From contig NZ_WTYP01000002.1 in the NCBI RefSeq assembly GCF_009828095.1, forward strand, positions 377,001 to 441,000: a stretch of DNA of 64,000 nt, in the 5' to 3' direction. Shown in pieces: positions 7,804 through 17,760 of the stretch; within the stretch, counting starts at the first letter, position 1, and every line of letters begins with the position of its first letter. The notes below the pieces were generated by a model, which was not told where the DNA came from, ran no database searches, and saw nothing but the letters and a program-made list of their open reading frames with translations. The position numbers and the translations under genes are program-made. Origin of the DNA: Pontixanthobacter luteolus. GTDB taxonomy: Bacteria > Pseudomonadota > Alphaproteobacteria > Sphingomonadales > Sphingomonadaceae.

Positions 7804-9636
7804 ATGACTGAGCTTATCTTTACGTTCGATTCCGCATTTGAAATGTGGGCGTTCTGGACTGCAGTGGTCGCTCTGGCAGCTTTCCTGCTGGGCGGCACGT
7901 ATATCGTAACGCGTCCGCAACCGGAATTTGCAGGCCACCCCAAGGGATTGTTCCTGCTGTTCCTGGCTGAAATGTGGGAGCGTTTTTCCTACTACGGCAT
8001 GCGCGCACTGCTGATTTTCTACCTCGTTCAGCACTGGATGTTCTCGGATTCCGAAGCATCGATAATCTACGGCGCGTACACAGCGCTGGTCTACATCACT
8101 CCTGTCGTAGGCGGCTATCTCGCCGACCGTTATCTGGGGCAGCGCAAAGCGGTGCTGTTCGGCGCGGTTTTGCTGACTTTCGGCCACTTCTTCATGGCTT
8201 TCGAAGGCAGCGGCGGACAGGCTGACCCCACCATCAACGTGTTCTGGGCAGCCTTGGCGCTGATTATCGTCGGATCGGGCTTCCTGAAGGCGAACATTTC
8301 CGTGATCGTCGGCCAGCTCTATTCGCGCACCGACATTCGCCGCGACCCTGCCTATACGATTTTCTACATGGGCATTAACGTTGGTGCGGCGACCGCTTCG
8401 ATTATCTGCGGCTACCTCGGCCAGACTTACGGTTGGCAGTACGGCTTCGGCCTCGCCGGTATCGGCATGCTGATCGGCCTGATCTTCTTCGTCCTCGGCA
8501 AGCCCTTGCTCCTGGGCAAAGGCGAACCGAAAGACCCGGCCAAGCTGGCTGGCGGCAAGGAATTCGGCATTTACGGTGCCGGCCTTGCGATGGTCGCACT
8601 GTGCTGGGCTGCAATCCAGTATCAGGAACTGGTCGGCACAGTCCTTGGCGCATTTGGCGGCGCCTTGGTTGCTTACGTTTTGGCCATTGTCACTTTCCAG
8701 ATGGCTTACGGATCATGGGAAGCGGCTCCACGGGTTCCATTCACGGTCTACCTCGCAAGTGCTGCGGTCATGATAATTGGCATCGTATTGGCCGCTCTTG
8801 GCAACTCAGCGATGGCTTACGTGGCTCTTGTCGGACTCGCAGGTTTGGTTGCCGTGCTAATCCAACAGTCGATCGTGAAGACTTTTCACGAGCGCGATCG
8901 GATCTTTGCAGCAATGTTCCTTATCCTGACGTCAATCGTCTTCTGGGCATTGTTCGAACAGGCCGGCTCCTCGCTCAACCTGTTCACGGATCGCCACGTC
9001 GACACGGAAGGCGTCAACGCCTCGATGTTCCAGTCGATCAACGCGATTTACATCGTGCTGCTGGCACCGCTGTTCGCGATGCTGTGGCAGAGCCTTGCCC
9101 GCAAGGGTGCGGAACCATCGACCCCGATGAAATTCGGCCTTGCCGTAATTCAGGTGGGTCTTGGCTTCCTCGTCCTTGTCTGGGGTGCAGAATCGGCCGG
9201 CGTGAACGTGCCGACGCCGGTGATCTTCATCTTCCTGATCTACCTGCTGCACACCACTGGTGAGCTTTGCCTGAGCCCGGTTGGCCTCAGTGCGATGAAC
9301 CGCCTCAGCCCGGGGCAAATTGCTTCATTGGTTATGGGTACTTGGTTCTTCGCATCGGCAACCGGTAACTTCGCAGCCGGCCTGATCGCAGCAGCCACCG
9401 GCGCCGAAGGTGTCGGCGAAACGGCTGGCAAGCAGGTCGTGCTCGACGTTTACCAGACCGTTGGCCTTTACGCCGTCGGCATTGGTGTCGCCGTGATGGT
9501 CGTCAGCCCGCTGATCAAGAAGCTGATGCACCTTGACACGCTGCAGGATGACAACGTCGGTGACGATCTCGAGGGTCAGGCTGCTGCCGGTCTTGAATCG
9601 CAAGAAGGCGGCATCCATCCTGCGACCCGCGGATAA
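7804..9636 (+). CDS. Proton-dependent oligopeptide transporter (POT/PTR family)
   Basis: A 610-residue major-facilitator protein with about 14 hydrophobic segments. The POT signature E56-MWERFSYYG-65 in the first helix region, GGYLADRYLGQRKAV and FYMGINVGA are all present. POT proteins import di- and tripeptides with protons. The last 35 residues form a soluble tail. It is the first gene of a run with two amidohydrolase-type proteins and a secreted FKBP isomerase (gaps of 28 bp or less), pointing to peptide or amide scavenging, possibly under the divergent GntR protein. Confidence 0.93.
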   Translation: MTELIFTFDSAFEMWAFWTAVVALAAFLLGGTYIVTRPQPEFAGHPKGLFLLFLAEMWERFSYYGMRALLIFYLVQHWMFSDSEASIIYGAYTALVYITPVVGGYLADRYLGQRKAVLFGAVLLTFGHFFMAFEGSGGQADPTINVFWAALALIIVGSGFLKANISVIVGQLYSRTDIRRDPAYTIFYMGINVGAATASIICGYLGQTYGWQYGFGLAGIGMLIGLIFFVLGKPLLLGKGEPKDPAKLAGGKEFGIYGAGLAMVALCWAAIQYQELVGTVLGAFGGALVAYVLAIVTFQMAYGSWEAAPRVPFTVYLASAAVMIIGIVLAALGNSAMAYVALVGLAGLVAVLIQQSIVKTFHERDRIFAAMFLILTSIVFWALFEQAGSSLNLFTDRHVDTEGVNASMFQSINAIYIVLLAPLFAMLWQSLARKGAEPSTPMKFGLAVIQVGLGFLVLVWGAESAGVNVPTPVIFIFLIYLLHTTGELCLSPVGLSAMNRLSPGQIASLVMGTWFFASATGNFAAGLIAAATGAEGVGETAGKQVVLDVYQTVGLYAVGIGVAVMVVSPLIKKLMHLDTLQDDNVGDDLEGQAAAGLESQEGGIHPATRG

Positions 9637-9664
9637 GAGTTCGAATAAATTGGAGACTAAAGCG

Positions 9665-11041
9665 ATGCGCTACCGTGCCTTTACCATTCTGGGGGGCGCG
9701 GTAGCGCTCGCTGCTTGTTCCGGTGCCGGGGAATCCCGACCGGCAAGTGCCGCGGACAAGGCACCTGCCGCAGCCGAAACCCCATACGCCTCCACCTACA
9801 GCGCATATCCCGGCGCACCCACCGCGCTGGTCGGTGCGACCATTTATGACGGGACCGGCGGCAAGATAGAAAACGGCGTGGTCCTGTTCGCTGACGGTGA
9901 AATCGTCGGTGCGGGAGGCGCGGACATGGCAATCCCCGCTGGCTACACCCGGATTGATGGCGCCGGCAAATTCGTTACCCCGGGCATTATCGACATTCAT
10001 AGTCATCTGGGCGATTATCCCAGCCCGTCGGTCCAGGCGCATTCCGACGGCAACGAAGCAACCGATCCAACCACGCCCGATGTATGGGCAGAACATTCTG
10101 TCTGGCCGCAGGACCCCGGCTTCAGCCGGGCGATGGCCAATGGCGGCATAACCGCGCTGCAAGTCCTGCCCGGTTCCGCCAACCTGATGGGCGGGCGCAC
10201 GATTACACTGAAGAACGTGCCCAGCCGGACGGTGCAGGGGATGAAGTTCCCTGATGCGCCCTACGGCATGAAGATGGCCTGCGGTGAAAACCCCAAGCGC
10301 GTCTATGGCAGCCGTGGCCGCAAGCCATCCACCCGGATGGGCAATTTCGCAGTCAATCGCCAGACCTGGCTCGATGCGCAGGAATATGCCGATGGCGACC
10401 GCAAGAAACGCAATCTGGCAAAGGAAACGCTGGCCGGCGTGCTGGACGGCGAAATCCTGATCCACAACCACTGCTACCGCGCAGACGAAATGGCGCTGGT
10501 GATGGATATGGCCAAGGAGTTTGGCTACAAGGTGAGCACGTTCCATCATGCGGTTGAAAGCTACAAGATCGGCGACCTGCTGAAGGAAAACGAGGTTTGC
10601 TCCGCAGTTTGGGCCGACTGGTACGGGTTCAAGATGGAAAGCTATGACGGCATTCCTGAAAACGCTGCGCTGATCCATCAGTCCGGTGCCTGTGTGGTCA
10701 TCCATTCCGACGATGAAAACGGAATCCAGCGTCTGAATCAGGAAGCTGCCAAGGCGCAGGCCGCCGGGCGGCGCATGGGGATCGAAATTTCCGATGCCGA
10801 CGTAATTTCCTGGATCACTCTCAACGCCGCAAAAGCGATGGGTATCGGCGATCAGACCGGCAGCCTGACAAGCGGCAAAATGGCCGATGTCGTGCTGTGG
10901 AACGGCGATCCGCTGAGCGTCTATTCGCGGCCCGAGAAGGTGTGGGTCGACGGTGCGCTGCTGTACGATGCGAACGATCCGAAAAGGCGCCCGGTAAGCG
11001 ATTTCGAGCTTGGCCAGCCCGGTGAAGGAGACGTGAAATGA
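9665..11041 (+). CDS. Amidohydrolase, exported lipoprotein
   Basis: A 458-residue protein; start ATG 9665 has GGAG upstream and gives a lipoprotein signal ending LAAC (Cys18), so it is envelope-bound. The amidohydrolase fold shows FVTPGIIDIHSHLG with the metal HxH pair, LIHNHCYRADEM, STFHHAVESY and HSDDEN, supplying the expected His and Asp metal ligands, and the C-terminal GKMADVVLWNGDPL of the imidazolonepropionase-like group. The substrate is probably a cyclic amide or peptide derivative. It overlaps the next gene by ATGA, so the two are translationally coupled. Confidence 0.88.
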   Translation: MRYRAFTILGGAVALAACSGAGESRPASAADKAPAAAETPYASTYSAYPGAPTALVGATIYDGTGGKIENGVVLFADGEIVGAGGADMAIPAGYTRIDGAGKFVTPGIIDIHSHLGDYPSPSVQAHSDGNEATDPTTPDVWAEHSVWPQDPGFSRAMANGGITALQVLPGSANLMGGRTITLKNVPSRTVQGMKFPDAPYGMKMACGENPKRVYGSRGRKPSTRMGNFAVNRQTWLDAQEYADGDRKKRNLAKETLAGVLDGEILIHNHCYRADEMALVMDMAKEFGYKVSTFHHAVESYKIGDLLKENEVCSAVWADWYGFKMESYDGIPENAALIHQSGACVVIHSDDENGIQRLNQEAAKAQAAGRRMGIEISDADVISWITLNAAKAMGIGDQTGSLTSGKMADVVLWNGDPLSVYSRPEKVWVDGALLYDANDPKRRPVSDFELGQPGEGDVK

Positions 11042-12345
11042 ACCGCGTTATGAAGTTCACCGCCGCCGTCAGTGCCCTTGCCATAGGCGCGGGTTTCGCT
11101 GGCTCTGCCGCTGCGCAGGATTTCGCCATCACCAATGCAACCGTCGCAATCGGTGATGGCAGCGAACCCGTGAATGGCGCGACCGTCGTTGTACGCGGCG
11201 GAAAGATCGTCGCGGCCGGGGCCGGCGTCGCCGCACCAGGGGATCTGCAAGTGTATGACGGCCAGGGCAATTGGGTCACCCCGGGCATCTTCATGCCGCT
11301 GACCGATCTCGGTTTGTGGGACGTAGGCGCTGTAAACGACAGCAACGACGTGCGCGCCGGTGATGCCCGTTTTGGCGCAGCGCTGGATGCCTCGACTGCG
11401 GTCAATTACGCATCGCAGCACATCGCAGTCAGCCGCGCTGGCGGAGTGACACGGGCGACCATCACAACCGCACCGGCGGACTCGATCTTTGCGGGCCAGG
11501 GTGCAGCCATCGATCTGGGCGCAGATCCTGACGCAGTGATGCAAGCCAAGAAATTCCAGCTCGTGGTGCTTGGCGAAATGGGTGCGCGGATTGCTGGCGG
11601 CAGCCGGATTGCCGCCTATGCCGAATTCGCCAATGCTTTGCGCGAGGCGCGCGACCTTGCGAACGGAAACTGGAGCGGTGAAGACAATTTGCTAACCCGC
11701 GCCGATGCCGCCGCCCTTGGCGCGGTAATCAGCGGCCAGCAGCAATTGTATGTGCACGTGGAACGTGCGGCCGACATCACCGCCGTGCTGGGCCTCAAAC
11801 GCACATATCCGCAGCTCGATCTGGTGCTTGTCGGGGTCAGCGAAGGCTGGATTGTGGCCCGCCAGATCGCCGCATCCGGCGTACCGGTTATCGCCGACCC
11901 GCTCGATGACTTGCCTTCCAGCTTCGAACAGCTGGGCGCCACGCAGAGCAATGTGGGCCGAATGGTCGATGCTGGCGTAAAGGTTGCGCTTGGCGGACTG
12001 AGCGGCGGGATCACCGGGCCGCGTACTGCGCCGCAATTTGCCGGCAATCTGGTGGCTCTGCAAAAAGTGCCGCGCGCCTCCGGCCTGACATGGGGCGAAG
12101 CCTTCGCCAGCATCACTTCCATCCCGGCCGAGATTTCGGGATATGGGGGCCAGTTTGGCGTGCTGAAACCCGGTGCCGCAGGCGACGTGGTGGTGTGGGA
12201 TGGTGACCCGCTGGAAGTATCGAGCGCACCGGTTCGTGTTTTCATTGACGGAATCGAGCAACCGCTCACCAGTCACCAGACGCGCCTTCGTGATCGTTAC
12301 CGCGATCTGGACGAGAGCGACCTTCCCAAAGCATACGACTGGTAA
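11038..12345 (+). CDS. Secreted amidohydrolase-like protein lacking the HxH motif
   Basis: A 435-residue protein with a Sec signal peptide ending GSAAAQ (about residue 28). The overall layout follows the preceding amidohydrolase (NATVAIGDGSEPVNGATVVVRGGKIVAAG, WVTPGIF, GAAGDVVVWDGDPLEVSS). However, where the enzyme has TPGIIDIHSH this protein has TPGIFMPLTD, so the metal-binding HxH pair is absent, and the later HSDD region reads LGGLSGG. It may be a non-catalytic partner of the coupled upstream enzyme or use another site. Confidence 0.8.
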   Translation: MNRVMKFTAAVSALAIGAGFAGSAAAQDFAITNATVAIGDGSEPVNGATVVVRGGKIVAAGAGVAAPGDLQVYDGQGNWVTPGIFMPLTDLGLWDVGAVNDSNDVRAGDARFGAALDASTAVNYASQHIAVSRAGGVTRATITTAPADSIFAGQGAAIDLGADPDAVMQAKKFQLVVLGEMGARIAGGSRIAAYAEFANALREARDLANGNWSGEDNLLTRADAAALGAVISGQQQLYVHVERAADITAVLGLKRTYPQLDLVLVGVSEGWIVARQIAASGVPVIADPLDDLPSSFEQLGATQSNVGRMVDAGVKVALGGLSGGITGPRTAPQFAGNLVALQKVPRASGLTWGEAFASITSIPAEISGYGGQFGVLKPGAAGDVVVWDGDPLEVSSAPVRVFIDGIEQPLTSHQTRLRDRYRDLDESDLPKAYDW

Positions 12346-12354
12346 ACGGACCTG

Positions 12355-12852
12355 ATGAGCATGAGATTCGTGACACTGCTTGCCGCAGCAGGCGCAGCGG
12401 CATTGTCTTCGCACGCCGCTGCGCAGGACGGGCAACCCGCCGACCGTTCCGAAGATGTCGCCTGGCATAATCAACAGCAGGCTGCGCTTGCCATGCGCAG
12501 CTATAAGGATGGCTGGTCTTATCTGGACGGCGGCCTGTTGTGGCGGCGGGTCAAGGGCACGGGTCAAGGCCCAAAGCCGCGTGTCGCCGATACGGTAACC
12601 GTGCATTACGCAGGCAGGTTCACCGACGGGACCAGTTTCGACAGTTCGTTCGACCGAGGTCAACCGGCTACCTTCCCGCTGCGCCGGCTGATCAAGGCGT
12701 GGCAGTTGGCAATCCCCGAAATGGGCGTCGGCGATACGATCGAAATCGCGGTGCCTTCAGATCTTGGCTACGGCCCGTTCGGCAAGGGGGCGATACCCGG
12801 CGGCGCGACCTTGCTGTTCACTATTGAATTGCTTGGCATCGCGGAAAGCTAA
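12355..12852 (+). CDS. FKBP-type peptidyl-prolyl isomerase, secreted
   Basis: A 165-residue protein with a signal peptide (cleavage after AAAQ, about residue 24) and one FKBP domain from about residue 65: VTVHYAGRFTDGTSFDSSFDRGQPATFPL, then GVGDTIEIAVPSDLGYG and the end LLFTIELLGI. It catalyses proline isomerisation during folding in the periplasm. It follows the amidohydrolase-like gene by 9 bp and ends the operon started by the POT transporter. Confidence 0.9.
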   Translation: MSMRFVTLLAAAGAAALSSHAAAQDGQPADRSEDVAWHNQQQAALAMRSYKDGWSYLDGGLLWRRVKGTGQGPKPRVADTVTVHYAGRFTDGTSFDSSFDRGQPATFPLRRLIKAWQLAIPEMGVGDTIEIAVPSDLGYGPFGKGAIPGGATLLFTIELLGIAES

Positions 12853-12925
12853 GGCACAGCGCAAGCCGCGCCGATTGTCATCTCGGGTGCAATGTGGTTC
12901 TCTGCACTGAGGCGGAGGATAGCAG

Positions 12926-13609
12926 ATGGACCTGGCACTCATTTCCCTGATTGCAGCGAGCACGGCGTTTGTCGGCACGCATTTCGCCATGTCGCACCCG
13001 CTGCGCGCGCCGTTGGTCCGGGCGCTTGGCCCCACCGGCTTCATGGGCATCTATTCACTCGTCAGCGCAGCCTGCATGGTGTGGATGTATTTCGCCTTCG
13101 TCGCCGCCGGAGCAGGCACGCCCCCGCTATGGTCAGGGTTCGGCGATTTTGCATGGATGTCCGCAAGCTTCCTGACCCTGCTCGCACTGATCCTGTTCGC
13201 AGGCTCGTTGGTCGGCAACCCCGCCCTGCCCGCGCCGGGGGCTGAGGACGCCGCAAGGGCGGAGGTCAGCGGCGTGTTCAAGGTGACCCGGCACCCGATG
13301 ATGTGGGGTTTTGCGCTGTGGGGCGCATCGCACATGATCGCCGTACCCACCGCGCGCACTCTGATTGTCGCGAGCGCGATCATCTTTCTCGCACTGGTCG
13401 GTGCCTATATGCAGGACCGCAAAAAACGCGTGCTGATGGGCGATGCGTGGGCGCAGTGGCAGGTGAAGACCACCTATTGGCCCCGGTGGGAGCGGATCTT
13501 GCAGGTCGGCGTATTCCCGCTGGTCGGCGGAACCGCACTGTGGCTGGCGCTGACCTATATTCACATTCCGCTGGGCGGATGGGAAGCGGGCATCTGGCGC
13601 TGGGTTTGA
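12926..13609 (+). CDS. NnrU-family membrane protein
   Basis: A 227-residue protein with about six hydrophobic segments. FKVTRHPMMWGFALWGASHM is the diagnostic NnrU/isoprenylcysteine-methyltransferase-like motif. NnrU is named for a requirement in nitrite and nitric oxide metabolism, but no denitrification gene is visible here; homologues are widespread in non-denitrifying alphaproteobacteria. Preceded by GGAGGATAG. The following 196 bp contain a 7-bp inverted repeat (13609-13615 / 13638-13644) and no gene. Confidence 0.85.
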   Translation: MDLALISLIAASTAFVGTHFAMSHPLRAPLVRALGPTGFMGIYSLVSAACMVWMYFAFVAAGAGTPPLWSGFGDFAWMSASFLTLLALILFAGSLVGNPALPAPGAEDAARAEVSGVFKVTRHPMMWGFALWGASHMIAVPTARTLIVASAIIFLALVGAYMQDRKKRVLMGDAWAQWQVKTTYWPRWERILQVGVFPLVGGTALWLALTYIHIPLGGWEAGIWRWV

Positions 13610-13805
13610 CGGTACTGCTGACGGCATCTGGGATGGCGTACCGTTCAGCTTCGGCCCTCAAATACTGACAATCTGGAACACATGGAACACTGTCCCTTAG
13701 CGGAAAATCTTCGCACCCCAGGGGCCGGTCACGCACGCTTCTACGATGGGAAATAGCAGCGCCGGCCTAGCAACATCGCCCGCCTGTAGGACAGCGGCCC
13801 TGCGC

Positions 13806-14603
13806 CTATTCGCCTTTGAAAACCGGCGCGCGTTTTTCCAGCAGCGCGTCGACACCTTCCATGTGATCGGCGGTGGAATGCATCAGCGCCTGCGCATTGG
13901 CGGCCATTTCCAGCGCGGTGTCATAACTGGTGTGGCGCCCTTGCCGCATCAGGTTCTTCGCCTGGCGGAGCGCGTGCGGCGGCATGGCGGCAATTTTGGC
14001 CGCGAGCGCCTGCGCCTCGTCCATCAGCGTGTCGCCTTGGGCTACGCGGCTGACCAGCCCCCAGTCTAGCGCGGTCGCGGCGTCGATCACATCGCCGGTG
14101 TAGAATAGCTCGGCCGCGCGCGCCTCCCCGATGATGCGCGGCAGGATCCACGTGCCGCCATCGCCCGGGATGATGCCCAGCTTCAGGAATGTGACGCCAA
14201 ACTTCGCTTTCTCGCTCGCGATCCGCATATCGCCAAGACAAGCGAGGTCGCAGCCCAGCCCGATCGCCGGGCCGTTGACAGCAGAGATCAGCGGGACGCG
14301 CAAACCGTATAACGCGCGCAGGATCTTGTGGATGTTGTTGCGATAGCCATCGGCAATTGCAGGGGCGGTGCCGCCAAAATTGCCGGTCTTTTGCTTCATC
14401 GCCTTGACGTCGCCGCCCGCCGAAAACGCGCGCCCCGCCCCGGTCAGGATCACGCAGCGCACATCCATATCGGCGTTCACAGCATCGCACGCTTCAACAA
14501 ACGCATCGCCATCCCCCGCCGCGCCGAGCGGGTTCATCGTGTCGGGCCGATTCAGCGTGAGAGTGGTGACGTGGTTGGCGGTGTCGATCTGGAGAAGTGG
14601 CAT
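13806..14603 (-). CDS. Enoyl-CoA hydratase/isomerase family protein
   Basis: A 265-residue crotonase-fold protein. The oxyanion-hole region AGRAFSAGGDVKAM and the second GPAIGLGCDLACLGD are intact, as is a Glu-rich active-site stretch GDGGTWILPRIIG. It would hydrate or isomerise an acyl-CoA intermediate. The ATG at 14603 gives the normal N-terminus MPLLQIDTANHVTTLTLNRP; the frame is open upstream without a better start. It follows the secreted unknown protein on the same strand. Confidence 0.9.
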   Translation of the reverse strand: MPLLQIDTANHVTTLTLNRPDTMNPLGAAGDGDAFVEACDAVNADMDVRCVILTGAGRAFSAGGDVKAMKQKTGNFGGTAPAIADGYRNNIHKILRALYGLRVPLISAVNGPAIGLGCDLACLGDMRIASEKAKFGVTFLKLGIIPGDGGTWILPRIIGEARAAELFYTGDVIDAATALDWGLVSRVAQGDTLMDEAQALAAKIAAMPPHALRQAKNLMRQGRHTSYDTALEMAANAQALMHSTADHMEGVDALLEKRAPVFKGE

Positions 14604-14631
14604 AAATTTATCGCAAATCTTTCTGGCAAAA

Positions 14632-15243
14632 TTACAGCGGCGCAAGCTTCTCGGCTGATTGCGGCATCGAGAACTCAAAGTCGGCAATGAAGGATGCCTG
14701 GGCCACGCACCCGATTGTGTCGCCCATCTGCATGATCCCTTCAAACGTTCCGGGCTGCGCTGCCAGCCATTGTGCTGAAACCTCTACCAAGCCTGCTTCC
14801 TCTACAAAGATATCTGTAGCTTCGGGGCCACAAAATGTTTCGACGCGCTTTGCGATCTCCATATCGCTCTCTCCAGGCTTGCGCTCCGGAGGAGGACCTC
14901 TTTCGGGCTCCTTGGCAAACTGGATACGGGCTGTAGCCACCTGTCGCGGGCGTGCGATTTCTGCGCGCAACTTCGCAAAACGCGGAGCAAGTTCGGGAGA
15001 GAATTCGTCCCCGTAGAAGGTTTTGTCGATCAGGCTGGCCGCGCACCGCAGCTCCTCGTCGCTCGCCTCGGTATCCCTGACCCTTACAACTTCGCGTTTG
15101 GCCTTGTTCTTCACCACCGCGACCTGATCGAAGCCGCACGCCTCAACCCGTGCGCGCATTTCCCGGCGCGAGGGGTGGTCGTAATAGGTGCCCGGATCAA
15201 AAGCCTCACCAGCCAGCGCCAGGCTGAGTGAGGCAAGGATCAT
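14632..15243 (-). CDS. Exported protein of unknown function, coupled to dxs
   Basis: A 203-residue protein with a short hydrophobic N-terminus ([14 protein letters not shown]) that looks like a signal peptide without the usual basic start. The rest is charged, with three Cys and no domain I recognise. Its ATG overlaps the dxs stop as ATGA, so it should be translated with dxs. Whether it serves isoprenoid synthesis or merely shares the mRNA cannot be decided. Confidence 0.65.
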   Translation of the reverse strand: MILASLSLALAGEAFDPGTYYDHPSRREMRARVEACGFDQVAVVKNKAKREVVRVRDTEASDEELRCAASLIDKTFYGDEFSPELAPRFAKLRAEIARPRQVATARIQFAKEPERGPPPERKPGESDMEIAKRVETFCGPEATDIFVEEAGLVEVSAQWLAAQPGTFEGIMQMGDTIGCVAQASFIADFEFSMPQSAEKLAPL

Positions 15244-17162
15244 GCTCGCGCCTCTTCCACCCCGGCGCTGTTGTGCCGCAGTGCTTTGAGCACAGTCTCG
15301 ACGATCTGCGGTGCGTTGAGGCCTGCTTCGTCATACTGCTTTTCAGGGGCGTCCTGATCCTGGAACATGTCGGGCAGGCGCATCGTGCGGATTTTCAGCC
15401 CCGCATCGGTAAGACCTTCATCGCTGGCAAAAGTCAGCACATGCGCGCCGAGGCCGCCGATCGCGCCTTCTTCCACGGTGATGACAACCTCATGCGTGCG
15501 CATCAGTTTTTCGATCAGATCGGTGTCGAGCGGCTTGGCAAAGCGCAGATCGGCAACGGTGGTGGACAGGCCCTTGGCCTCCAGCTCGTCAGCAGCTTTC
15601 AGGCTTTCCGACAGGCGCGTGCCGAGTGAGAGAAGCGCAACCTTGGTCCCTTCACGCACGATCCGGCCCTTGCCGATTTCCAGCTTTTCCAGCTGCTCCG
15701 GAATTTCAACGCCGGTGCCTGCCCCGCGCGGATAACGCAGCGCAATCGGCCCGTCGTCATATTCGGCTGCGGTGTACGTCATATGCGCCAGTTCCGCTTC
15801 GTCTGCGGCGGCCATGACCACGAAATTCGGCAACGTGGCGAGATAGGTGATGTCGAACGCGCCAGCATGGGTCGCGCCGTCTGCACCGACAAGTCCGGCA
15901 CGGTCGATGGCGAAGCGAACCGGCAGGTTCTGGATCGCGACATCATGCACCACCTGATCATAGGCGCGCTGCAGGAATGTCGAATAGATGGCCGCGAACG
16001 GGCGCATTCCCTGCGCCGCGAGGCCCGCTGCGAATGTTACGCCGTGCTGTTCGGCGATGCCCACATCGAACGAGCGTTCCGGATGCGCCTTTGCGAATTT
16101 GTCCACTCCGGTGCCGCTGGGCATAGCAGCGGTGATCGCGCAGATGCGGTCATCGCTGTCGGCCAGCTTGGCCAGAGTTTCGCCGAACACGTTCTGATAG
16201 GCGGGCGGCCCGCCAGAGCTTTTCTTCTGTTCGCCGGTGATGACATCGAATTTGGCGACGCCGTGATATTTGTCGGCGCTGTTTTCAGCCGGTTCGTATC
16301 CCTTGCCCTTTTTGGTGACCACATGGATCAGAACCGGGCCTTCTTCTGCATCGCGAACATTTTCCAGAACCGGGATCAGGTGATCGAGATTGTGCCCGTC
16401 GATCGGGCCGACATAATAAAAGCCCAGTTCTTCGAACAATGTCCCACCGGTGACCATGCCGCGGGTGTATTCTTCCGCCTTGCCCACTGCCCGGTGCGCG
16501 CGGCGCGAGATTTTCGCCACGGCTTTCGACGCAAGACTGCGCAGGCCGAGATATTCACTGCTCGACACCATCCGCGCGAGATAGCCGCTGAGGCCGCCGA
16601 CCGGCGGGGCGATCGACATGTCGTTATCGTTCAGGATCACGACCAGCCGATTGCCGGCCTGTTCGGCATTGTTCATCGCTTCATACGCCATGCCCGCGCT
16701 CATCGCGCCGTCGCCGATTACCGCGATGCCGCGGCCCGGCTTGCCATTCAGCTTATTCGCCACCGCGAAACCGAGCGCGGCCGAAATCGAGGTGGAGCTG
16801 TGCGCCGCGCCGAACGGATCGTATTCGCTCTCGCTACGCTTGGTGAAGCCCGACAGGCCGCCGCCCTGGCGTAGCGTGCGGATGCGGTCGCGGCGTCCGG
16901 TGAGAATCTTGTGCGGGTAACACTGGTGGCCGACATCCCAGATCAGTTTGTCGTCCGGGGTGTTGAACACGTAATGGATGGCCACGGTCAGTTCGACCAC
17001 ACCAAGGCCCGAGCCGAGGTGGCCGCCGGAGGTGCTGACCGCGTCGATCATTTCGGCGCGCAATTCGTCGGCAACCTGCCGCAGCTGGTCAGCTTTCAGC
17101 TGGCGGAGGTCCGAAGGGTATTCAACCGTGTCCAGCAGCGGCGTCTTGGGGCTTGAAGTCAT
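15240..17162 (-). CDS. dxs: 1-Deoxy-D-xylulose-5-phosphate synthase
   Basis: A full-length 640-residue thiamine-diphosphate enzyme that joins pyruvate and glyceraldehyde 3-phosphate in the first step of the MEP isoprenoid pathway. Visible are [37 protein letters not shown], the ThDP-Mg motif [18 protein letters not shown], and C-terminal [12 protein letters not shown]. It supplies precursors for the carotenoids, quinones and hopanoids expected in this group. It follows the Zur-like gene by 76 bp. Confidence 0.97.
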   Translation of the reverse strand: MTSSPKTPLLDTVEYPSDLRQLKADQLRQVADELRAEMIDAVSTSGGHLGSGLGVVELTVAIHYVFNTPDDKLIWDVGHQCYPHKILTGRRDRIRTLRQGGGLSGFTKRSESEYDPFGAAHSSTSISAALGFAVANKLNGKPGRGIAVIGDGAMSAGMAYEAMNNAEQAGNRLVVILNDNDMSIAPPVGGLSGYLARMVSSSEYLGLRSLASKAVAKISRRAHRAVGKAEEYTRGMVTGGTLFEELGFYYVGPIDGHNLDHLIPVLENVRDAEEGPVLIHVVTKKGKGYEPAENSADKYHGVAKFDVITGEQKKSSGGPPAYQNVFGETLAKLADSDDRICAITAAMPSGTGVDKFAKAHPERSFDVGIAEQHGVTFAAGLAAQGMRPFAAIYSTFLQRAYDQVVHDVAIQNLPVRFAIDRAGLVGADGATHAGAFDITYLATLPNFVVMAAADEAELAHMTYTAAEYDDGPIALRYPRGAGTGVEIPEQLEKLEIGKGRIVREGTKVALLSLGTRLSESLKAADELEAKGLSTTVADLRFAKPLDTDLIEKLMRTHEVVITVEEGAIGGLGAHVLTFASDEGLTDAGLKIRTMRLPDMFQDQDAPEKQYDEAGLNAPQIVETVLKALRHNSAGVEEARA

Positions 17163-17238
17163 GCCCTGCGTTCTAGCCGTGTGGCCATGCCTTGTCGATT
17201 CTGACTATCGGTTTGTTTCAGCAGTTTGCCGGGATGGC

Positions 17239-17703
17239 TCAGCTGCAGCTTGCGCAGGTCCCGCGGATCTCGATTATCGGGCGTCTGGCGCGGAAATCCG
17301 CAGCTTTTGCGACACCGCGAACTTTCTCCGAAATCTCGTCATTGTCGATATGCGTGGCTTCGCCGCATTCGTCGCACACCAGGAAGATGCAATCGTGCTC
17401 GCAGCCGGGGTGGCTGTTTGCGAGAAAAGCATTGGCGCTCTCCACCCGCAGGGCGAGGTTGTTAGCCACGAACAGGTCGAGAATCCGGTACACGCTGTTG
17501 GGTGCAACGCGCTTGCCGCGTTTGGCCGACAGGTTATCGGCAATGTCATAGGCCGAGGCGGGCCGTTCGTGCCGCGCCAGTTCCTCGAAAATATCCGCGC
17601 GCATGCTGGTCCACTGCTCGCCCGAGCTGACGAGAGAATCGCGTGCTGCATCGATCAGGCTTGCGCCTGAATGTTCGTGATGGTGGTGATTATGATTGCC
17701 CAT
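17239..17703 (-). CDS. Fur-family regulator, Zur-like
   Basis: A 154-residue metal-responsive repressor. The N-terminal winged helix (RPASAYDIADNLS, VAPNSVYRILDLFVANNLA) is followed by a C-terminal dimerisation domain with HPGCEHDCIFLVCDECG and a last CASC, the two Cys pairs holding the structural zinc. The sequence fits Zur better than Fur. The N-terminus is MGNHNHHHHEH, seven His in the first ten residues, an unusual extension that could bind zinc or nickel. No zinc transporter is adjacent. Confidence 0.85.
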   Translation of the reverse strand: MGNHNHHHHEHSGASLIDAARDSLVSSGEQWTSMRADIFEELARHERPASAYDIADNLSAKRGKRVAPNSVYRILDLFVANNLALRVESANAFLANSHPGCEHDCIFLVCDECGEATHIDNDEISEKVRGVAKAADFRARRPIIEIRGTCASCS

Positions 17704-17760
17704 GCAATGCCATATAGCGACACAGATCGCGCTATGCCACTTTCAGCGCGGCCTTCCCCG

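Noticed and set aside
13609-13644. Inverted repeat after NnrU as an intrinsic terminator
   Set aside because: Seven-bp arms with a 22-nt loop and no T-run; too weak to call.
13660-13690. TGGAACACA/TGGAACACT tandem repeat as a mobile-element scar
   Set aside because: A single short imperfect duplication with no flanking element genes.
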